Of a stretch of 64,000 nt of DNA, positions 59,252-64,000 are shown piece after piece. Every line of letters starts with the position of its first letter. The first letter of the stretch is position 1. Position numbers and translations under genes: made by a program. The notes below the pieces were generated by a model that saw only the letters and a list, made by a program, of their open reading frames with translations, had not been told where the DNA came from and did no database searches. This stretch comes from Aquipseudomonas alcaligenes NBRC 14159 (lineage in GTDB: Bacteria > Pseudomonadota > Gammaproteobacteria > Pseudomonadales > Pseudomonadaceae): assembly GCF_000467105.1 (NCBI RefSeq), contig NZ_BATI01000008.1, forward strand, positions 124,001-188,000. The letters are read 5' to 3'.

Positions 59252-59508
59252 TTTTTTCGCAAAGCCTCGCGGGTGACCTCGATTTCCAGCATCGACTCAG
59301 CGAGCATTTTCTTCAGCCGGGCATTTTCGCTTTCCAGCTCCTTCAGGCGCTTGGCATCCGACACGCTCATCCCGCCAAACTTGCTACGCCAGAGGTAGTA
59401 ACTGGCCTCTGAAAAGCCGTGCCGACGACACAGCTCCTTGATCGGCAGTCCGGCCTCGGCTTCGCGCAGAAAGCCAATGATTTGCTCTTCAGTGAAACGC
59501 TTCTTCAT
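59245..59508 (-). CDS. IS3 orfA protein
   Basis: 87 residues from ATG 59508 (AGGAGA six bases upstream): helix-turn-helix KRFTEEQIIGFLREAEAGLP with CRRHGFSEASYYLWRSKFG, then a leucine-zipper-like tail (LKELESENARLKKMLAESML). It binds the IS ends; orfB would be expressed by programmed frameshifting at the overlap. Confidence 0.93.
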   Translation of the reverse strand: MKKRFTEEQIIGFLREAEAGLPIKELCRRHGFSEASYYLWRSKFGGMSVSDAKRLKELESENARLKKMLAESMLEIEVTREALRKKW

Positions 59509-59614
59509 GTCCAATCTCCTGGTTACTGGGATTGGACTCTAAACCTGAGCGCTACTCAATTCGGGGGAGACGTCGGACCCGTTATAAAACGACCGAGACC
59601 CAAGAGCCAGAACT

Positions 59615-59827
59615 ATGAGTTTGTATAAAGCCTCGCCTCCTCAACTTTGTTTGGTTGTTTCAGCAGTGTTGGCGCTATCCAATACAGCTATGGCTGCGAA
59701 CACTCCGTGTTCAGGAAGCAAAGGAGGCATCGCTGGGTGTGATGGAGATCTGCTCCAACGATGGGTCTATCAGTGGCTGAAAGAAAAAGCTGCTCTGCCT
59801 ATTTTGGCACCCTTCGTCAGCGTCTAA
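59615..59827 (+). pseudogene. Small exported Cys protein, apparently frameshifted
   Basis: Begins with a signal peptide (LCLVVSAVLALSNTAMA), then ANTPCSGSKGGIAGCDGD. Small Pseudomonas proteins of this type continue to a second cysteine block resembling C-NDGS-S. Here that block (ICSNDGSISG, then stop) occurs in the +1 frame from about 59748, while the original frame runs on as unrelated sequence to 59827. I conclude it is probably decayed; the family has no known function. Confidence 0.4.
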
Positions 59828-60243
59828 TCCTCAGCAGATGTTGGATAGCTCTGGCGATTGCCTGTGCGGAATCAGCATTTTTTTTGCACCAGCCTACGCG
59901 GAGGGGTGTACTGTCTGAGACCCCTGCCGGAAAGAAGAGCTATCGCAGGGCTGATACTTTGAATTCTCGTGTGCTTGCCCGTGGTGAGTATCCGCTGCTA
60001 GCCCGCAACTTGGGGGGACTCAATCTGGCTTGGGCAGCGAAGGTCTTCTCGATCGGTGCCAATCGGTCAAGCAAAAGATCTACTGGTTTTCCCTGGTACC
60101 CAAAGGCAGCCGGGCAGCCCTAGAGCGGTCTTTATAGTCAATTATAGAGTGATTATAGAATCTGCTCTGACCGCCTAATTTTGCTCGCTCCGTTTACGGC
60201 CAAAAGCAGTAGCTCGGATACGCCTACAAGACGAAGAATGAGT
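59828..60243. other. Intergenic stretch without supportable gene
   Basis: Open frames exist (for example + strand 59761-60123) but none has a recognisable domain, RBS or conserved start. Probably debris of earlier insertions next to the repeat array that follows. Confidence 0.5.
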
Positions 60244-60425
60244 ATTCGCATCGACTCCGACAGTAATTCGCATGCCTGATCGACACCGATTCGCACGCAA
60301 AATCGCCACTACACTGATTTCCAAAATCGCCAGCCAATCGCACAGCGTGGACAGTTAATTGCATCCTCCGGCACCTATTTGCATCACTTAGACAGCCATG
60401 CGCATGCTCCAATACCTATTCACAT
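60244..60425. repeat. Array of degenerate ~22-bp repeats (transposase-binding type)
   Basis: The 8-base core ATTCGCAT or a close variant recurs at 60244, 60266, 60289, 60336, 60357, 60377, 60398 and 60418, with weaker AATCGCC copies between 60289 and 60336. Spacings are 20-24 bp. Longer similarity includes CATCCTCCGGCA at 60362 and 60423. Iterated binding sites like this are found at the ends of IS21-family and Tn7/Tn5053-like elements; here they stand alone without a transposase gene. Confidence 0.6.
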
Positions 60426-60479
60426 CCTCCGGCAGTGAGCCACCTTCGCAGGTTCAAGGGTTGCAGTAGAGAATACTGT

Positions 60480-60520
60480 CGCCCGACATTCAAGCGGGCT
60501 AATTCTCGTCATGTCGGGCG
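60480..60520 (-). terminator. Inverted repeat downstream of pAgo operon
   Basis: CGCCCGACAT (60480-60489) and ATGTCGGGCG (60511-60520), perfect 10-bp arms around a 21-nt loop. It lies 36 bp past the Argonaute stop on the minus strand and could form the 3' end of that transcript. No U-run, so a processing or protective hairpin is equally possible. Confidence 0.45.
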
Positions 60521-60555
60521 TGCATGATGTCCCAGAACTGATGGGCCTAAATGAT

Positions 60556-61971
60556 TCACATGTAAAAGCTATAGCTGACCTGTGGCTTCTCCGAGGTATC
60601 CACGTATTTCATGATGTCCCCAACCTTGTTGGCGCACTCCAAAGTAATGGGTAGGCGTCCATCAAGTTGGGTGTTGTTCCAGTTCATCTTGGTCAACCCA
60701 AGGATCTCCTTGCACAGGTCTTCCAGGGATGAGTCGCTTTCAAACGCTTCCACGCGCAACGGGCTTGGGATGTACATGCCTGGGTAGGTCTTGTAGAAGT
60801 CGACAATCCCCTTCGTGTAGAGCACGCCTTGAGTTTCCGACAGGCTCAGCAGCGTTCCCCGGGTTGGCGGGTAGTTCTTGTCGCTGAACAGCCGGATATC
60901 GGTGGACGTGATCGACACCAAGTCTTTTGTCCTGATCCCCTTGGCATCCAGTACCCTGGAAAACCCTGATACTTCGGTAGGCCTGAACCTGCTGGACTTG
61001 TGGATCACGACGCGAGCCGGCTTCTGCATCAACGCTTTTTCATACTCAGCCAACGCGCTGTCGAGCAGCTCATACGCCTGAGATTCGTCCATGTAAGGGC
61101 GCTTGTCCCGCTTGTCCAGAGACACTGGTGCACCGCGCAGAATGACCCCATGTCCGAACTCGTCGAACACTTGAGCCAGGCTGGTCGAGACGGTTTCGCC
61201 ATCCCGGCTCTTGTAGAACCCTATCCCGATGTAGCAGGTCTTGGGCTTGAACTTGTCCTCGACCAACCGCCACGGCACAGTGCGGTTGCCCTTGTAGTAG
61301 AGGGCGGTACAGAAATTCCAAGCCTTGGTAGCGAGATCTTGCTGATCGATCGAGGGTTTGACTGACAGGATGGTCTTCTCGCGAACGAGTTGCAGCGGAA
61401 TGCCCAGGTGCATGCAACGCGCTTTGAGAAGCCGACGGAAGTTGTGTTCCAGGTAGGCTTCCAGCGACTCGGTGTCTTTGTCCCCAGTCGCCTTGGTTAG
61501 AGAGTCGAAGATGTCATTTGGGACGACGCAAACGATGACGTCGATGGAGCGGTTCTCGGACAGAAATCGAATCTGCTCATAGTAGAGCTCAACGCATTTT
61601 ACGACCCGGTCTTCACGGGCCGTGATCTTCGATATGTTGTTGATTTCTGACTTCTGCAGGGTTCGTGTGTACTGGGGAGAGGACAGAATTTTGGTGTAAA
61701 ACCCATGGTATTCATCCACGCCACCAAACCCCCGGAACAGATTGGGGAACTTGGTTTCTTCCTTTCCGACGATTCCGCGTTTGCATTTGTCCAGCCATTC
61801 GTCCAGGAGATCAACACCTTCACCGCGCCCGACGATGCCAATGCGTAGTTCACTACGCCTCAGCTCATCGCGCTTGTCATAAACTCCCAGGGTTTCGATG
61901 CCAGTCCTAGGGCATATGTGCGCGCCGTTTCCGAACTCCAGCAGTGGCTCTTTGAGGATTTTAATCTTCAA
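60556..61971 (-). CDS. Short prokaryotic Argonaute (MID-PIWI), catalytically inactive
   Basis: 471 residues, the length of short pAgos that lack N and PAZ domains. MID region ~140-235: YEQIRFLSENRSIDVIVCVV, then HLGIPLQLVREKT and the Q-rich loop DQQDLATKAWNFCTALYYKG leading to VPWRL. PIWI region ~245-471: CYIGIGFYKS, ARVVIHKSSRFR, TQGVLYTKGIVDFYKTYPG and the C-terminal DGRLPITLECANKVGDIMKY. The catalytic DEDX is absent: the first aspartate position reads G/F (IGIGFY), the third lies in HKSSRF without Asp, and no His/Asp follows LPITLECAN. TTG start at 61971 has GAGGAG seven bases upstream and overlaps the partner gene by 11 bp, so the two are coupled. It likely binds a guide and signals to the SMEK partner. 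Confidence 0.92.
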   Translation of the reverse strand: MKIKILKEPLLEFGNGAHICPRTGIETLGVYDKRDELRRSELRIGIVGRGEGVDLLDEWLDKCKRGIVGKEETKFPNLFRGFGGVDEYHGFYTKILSSPQYTRTLQKSEINNISKITAREDRVVKCVELYYEQIRFLSENRSIDVIVCVVPNDIFDSLTKATGDKDTESLEAYLEHNFRRLLKARCMHLGIPLQLVREKTILSVKPSIDQQDLATKAWNFCTALYYKGNRTVPWRLVEDKFKPKTCYIGIGFYKSRDGETVSTSLAQVFDEFGHGVILRGAPVSLDKRDKRPYMDESQAYELLDSALAEYEKALMQKPARVVIHKSSRFRPTEVSGFSRVLDAKGIRTKDLVSITSTDIRLFSDKNYPPTRGTLLSLSETQGVLYTKGIVDFYKTYPGMYIPSPLRVEAFESDSSLEDLCKEILGLTKMNWNNTQLDGRLPITLECANKVGDIMKYVDTSEKPQVSYSFYM

Positions 61972-63430
61972 GGGCTAACTCCTCATCAGGCTCAGCGCCA
62001 ATCTGTTCGCCTTCTACCAGTTTTTCTTCGCAAGTAATCTCTAATAGCTCGCCGAAGAATTCTACTTCATTCGCAGGGCTGTCCAGGGCAGGAGTCGAGG
62101 CAGAGTTATTAGGTAAAGCTTTAGTAATCGGGTTGTTGATTGAACGCAAGTAGTAGGCTAGGAATCGAACTATGTTTCGTACGCTCTGGTTAAACTCAAG
62201 TCTTTTTTGCTTTGATAGCAAATCCTCATGGAATCGAGACTTGCGATTTCCATCATAAGTATAAAGCCAACTAGGCACAATGAGTGCGTACCACTGCTGC
62301 GCAATGCTGGTAAAGCTCAGTTCGAATGATAAATGAACATGGTGGGCGAGACGCGTGGGTTCTCGCTTGGACATCACCTTTTCGTAAACTCGACGAGTTG
62401 ATTTCTTTTTCCCTACCCAGTCTTCTTTGCGGCCTTCGTCGTCTGGGTTGTGAGGTTTGAAGAAAAAGAACTTCTCTCGGCGGTCATACACAATGTTGTG
62501 AGGCTTGACGGTCTCACGCACATGGTTATTCAAAAGCAGCTTGAAAATATTGATATTGTCGTCGATCTCAGATTCGGAGAGGTCGCGGGACTCAAGTGCT
62601 TCAATGGTGCCTACATCAACGATATGTCGAATACTGGAGTTGTTGATGTCCTCGAAGGTGAAGATTCGATTTTCGAAAACCACCCAGTCATCCGTGCCAG
62701 ATCCATTGAGCAGCAGGGCCATTTTCACAAGGCTGTGCCTAGAGCAACTATTTTTTCGAAAGTTCAGGTGTTCGCGGGCTTGCTCAAGGATTGAGGCCTC
62801 ATTCAGCAGCAGTTCGGCGACGTATACTTTTTCAGGCGGTGTTACCGTAATTAGGTTGGAAGTCAGTGTATGAGATTGAAGGTTTCCCTCAGCATTGAAG
62901 TCCAGATATGCCTTGATGTCCCCCAAGATAATTTTGAAGTCATTCAACACCCGCTCCTGAGCGGGGATTCGAAGCCCGGACACCTTGGCTAGGATGTCGC
63001 CAAGATCAATGATGTGATTCTTCGTTGAAAACTCGAATGCGCCATTTGTGATGGCGTCAATCGCGGACTGGCTGTAGGAAGCCTGCTTGTTGGTCAGCAT
63101 CAAAACGTACAGTTCATCAAACGTGTTGTAGAACTGCTTGTCGACGAAGTGGGTCAAGGTCTTTTTGACCTTTTCCAGAGAAGTGGTGGCGGTAACCTGG
63201 AAGGCGACACGGTCATGGTCATCACCCAGATCGATGCCGGGGAAGTTTTTCTGCCGCCTATTGAGGTTAATCAGATTGGGTAGGTTGTAGGCTGCTTTCA
63301 GAATCGGAATCAGCGCGTCTTCCAGCGACAGGTTGATGTCAAGCCTGCCTTGTTTAGTCGATAGGTCAACCTGGTTAATGATTCTGCTGACGACATCCCT
63401 TAGTTCATTCTCAATCTCTAACTGTCTCAA
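61961..63430 (-). CDS. SMEK-domain protein, short-pAgo partner (putative effector)
   Basis: 489 residues from TTG 63430 (RQLEIENELRDVVSRIINQV), with AGGGAAG nine bases upstream; a longer TTG frame to 63643 adds non-conserved sequence. Residues ~1-150 are a SMEK domain: NLNRRQKNFPGIDLGDDHDR then VAFQVTATTS. E37, D67, Q78-x-T80 and K87 are arranged like a PD-(D/E)xK nuclease variant (inference). Residues ~235-430, with WVVFENRIFTFEDI, FFFFKPHN, RRVYEKV and HHVHLSFELSF...QQWYALIVPSWLYTYDG, occupy the place of an APAZ domain, the usual pAgo-binding module; I consider it APAZ-like mainly by context. The C-terminus is acidic. Directly precedes and overlaps the Argonaute gene. Confidence 0.85.
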   Translation of the reverse strand: MRQLEIENELRDVVSRIINQVDLSTKQGRLDINLSLEDALIPILKAAYNLPNLINLNRRQKNFPGIDLGDDHDRVAFQVTATTSLEKVKKTLTHFVDKQFYNTFDELYVLMLTNKQASYSQSAIDAITNGAFEFSTKNHIIDLGDILAKVSGLRIPAQERVLNDFKIILGDIKAYLDFNAEGNLQSHTLTSNLITVTPPEKVYVAELLLNEASILEQAREHLNFRKNSCSRHSLVKMALLLNGSGTDDWVVFENRIFTFEDINNSSIRHIVDVGTIEALESRDLSESEIDDNINIFKLLLNNHVRETVKPHNIVYDRREKFFFFKPHNPDDEGRKEDWVGKKKSTRRVYEKVMSKREPTRLAHHVHLSFELSFTSIAQQWYALIVPSWLYTYDGNRKSRFHEDLLSKQKRLEFNQSVRNIVRFLAYYLRSINNPITKALPNNSASTPALDSPANEVEFFGELLEITCEEKLVEGEQIGAEPDEELALED

Positions 63431-63681
63431 TGCTAGACACTTCCCTATTGACCGAATCGATAGTGGCGCTGATACGGGAGCTGAGGCCGCTGGGAGTGGC
63501 ATCGTACCACCATGGAATGGACAACTGTTCTGGGTTGATTGCCAGCCCCATTCTGCAAGGCTGCTGCGCTTGGCAGGCAATACGATGCTGGTCAGGTGAG
63601 CTGGATGCGCTCGCATCGGGTGCACAAGCGCTGGACACCTCAATCAAGGCTCTCCTTCGATTGTGCACGACCGGTGATTCC

Positions 63682-64000
63682 TTAGCTGCCTTCAGCAGTG
63701 GGGCTCTCGGCGGGCTCGGCCAAACCCAAGAGACGCTTTCTCACGTCGGGCTCACATTTGTGGCAGGCAAAGTATTTGATTCTTTCCATGTCACCTGTGA
63801 CGAATTCATCGCATCTCTCACACGCGACTGCTCCCCAGCCACGGTCGAAGCACGATACGCAACTCCACATGCCCTCGATGAAAAATACCGAGGGTTGAGG
63901 GTGCTGACACTTGTGGCAGGATGCGATGTGGACGTGGCCTTTCTCGCACCAGTCGTCGCCCTCGGGAAATTGTTTGGTGCAGAGGTCTATCAGGATGTCG
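63682..64000 (-). CDS. Zinc-ribbon protein, partial at window edge
   Basis: The minus-strand frame is open from the edge to a stop at 63682, at least 105 codons. It holds repeated cysteine pairs: DWCEKGH, SCHKCQ, WSCVSC, ACERC, FACHKC, so several zinc ribbons are likely. No domain with known activity is visible in this part. It is transcribed toward the SMEK-pAgo operon, 251 bp upstream of the SMEK start, so it may be an upstream member or an unrelated gene. Confidence 0.7.
   Translation of the reverse strand, partial: DILIDLCTKQFPEGDDWCEKGHVHIASCHKCQHPQPSVFFIEGMWSCVSCFDRGWGAVACERCDEFVTGDMERIKYFACHKCEPDVRKRLLGLAEPAESPTAEGS

Larger units (their letters stand above)
58361..59575 (-). mobile_element. 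IS3-family insertion sequence, probably inactive
   Basis: 1215 bp. Terminal inverted repeats CGACGTCTCCCC (58361-58372, and inverted at 59564-59575), flanked by the 4-bp direct repeat GACC (58357-58360 and 59576-59579). It carries orfA and orfB on the minus strand. A 4-bp duplication and this orfA type fit the IS407 group. The orfB frame is broken by an 11-bp tandem duplication, so this copy should not transpose by itself. Confidence 0.9.
53998..64000. mobile_element. Genomic island inserted in comM (left part)
   Basis: From the comM break to the window edge the DNA is AT-richer than the backbone (most strikingly 54.2-57.2 kb), unrelated to the conserved Pseudomonas order, and carries defence-type genes and IS debris. 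The right end and any integrase or transposase operon are outside the window. comM is a known target of Tn7-like heteromeric transposon islands such as the AbaR/Tn6022 group; a TGT at 54000 could be such an end, but I cannot prove the element type. Confidence 0.85.

Noticed and set aside
59761..60123. 120-codon plus-strand frame
   Set aside because: Starts inside the frameshifted small gene, has no RBS and no recognisable motif.
60244..60425. Possible CRISPR array
   Set aside because: Repeats are short and degenerate, there are no unique spacers of uniform size and no cas genes are present.
60556..61971. Active slicer Argonaute
   Set aside because: The DEDX residues are missing at each expected place in the PIWI domain and the protein is of the short type.
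63431..63643. 71-residue N-terminal extension of the SMEK protein
   Set aside because: Reads as low-quality sequence without similarity to SMEK proteins; the TTG at 63430 has a better RBS and matches the domain start.

Overview
The window is a GC-rich chromosomal segment of a Pseudomonas-type gammaproteobacterium, followed after about 54.0 kb by the start of an AT-richer genomic island. The evidence is gene order: ppk-hemB, algP/algQ/dsbB, hemYXDC-algR-algZ, argH, cyaA, rnk, cyaY, lptM-lysA-dapF-DUF484-xerC-HAD, sutA, yjbQ, amtB-glnK, ubiK and comM form the block typical of Pseudomonas chromosomes. I cannot name the species.

Backbone layout. 0-10 kb: a DUF3482 GTPase, thyA-lgt-TSUP exporter, an NRDE protein, a chemoreceptor, a thioredoxin-like protein, a hydrolase, a 2OG oxygenase, and DUF523 and DUF4399 proteins. 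10-25 kb: ppk1, hemB, a sterol-desaturase-family membrane protein, elbB, a YigI thioesterase, an FTR1/cytochrome iron permease, a LysE exporter, a short MscS channel, an ABC-F ATPase, algP, an FKBP isomerase and algQ. 25-34 kb: dsbB, a tightly overlapping hemC-hemD-hemX-hemY set, the algZ-algR two-component pair and argH. 34-44 kb: a GH114-like protein, a deleted GST fragment, cyaA, a glycine-rich protein, a lipase, rnk and cyaY. 44-54 kb: lysine/diaminopimelate genes, xerC, sutA, and a nitrogen-control locus with glnK, two tandem amtB genes, a sigma-54 promoter candidate and an NtrC-type palindrome.

Island. comM is cut after about 65 codons (near 53998) and the rest of the window is foreign. 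It holds, in order: a possibly structured non-coding segment; a two-gene unit of a UvrD-like helicase with a degenerate NERD-like N-terminus plus a DUF2290-like protein (54.4-57.2 kb); two small unknown genes; an IS3-family element with clear ends and a 4-bp target duplication, but an inactivating 11-bp tandem duplication in orfB; an array of about eight degenerate ~22-bp repeats; and, on the minus strand, a two-gene operon encoding a SMEK-domain protein and a catalytically dead short prokaryotic Argonaute (60.6-63.4 kb). A zinc-ribbon protein gene runs off the right edge. The other half of comM and any island integration genes lie outside the window.

The most interesting object is the SMEK + short Argonaute pair. 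Known short Argonautes (SPARTA, SPARSA, SPARDA) act with APAZ proteins fused to TIR, SIR2 or nuclease effectors. Here the effector position is taken by a SMEK domain with nuclease-like sequence features. I infer a nucleic-acid-guided abortive defence system with an effector for which I know no experimental description.
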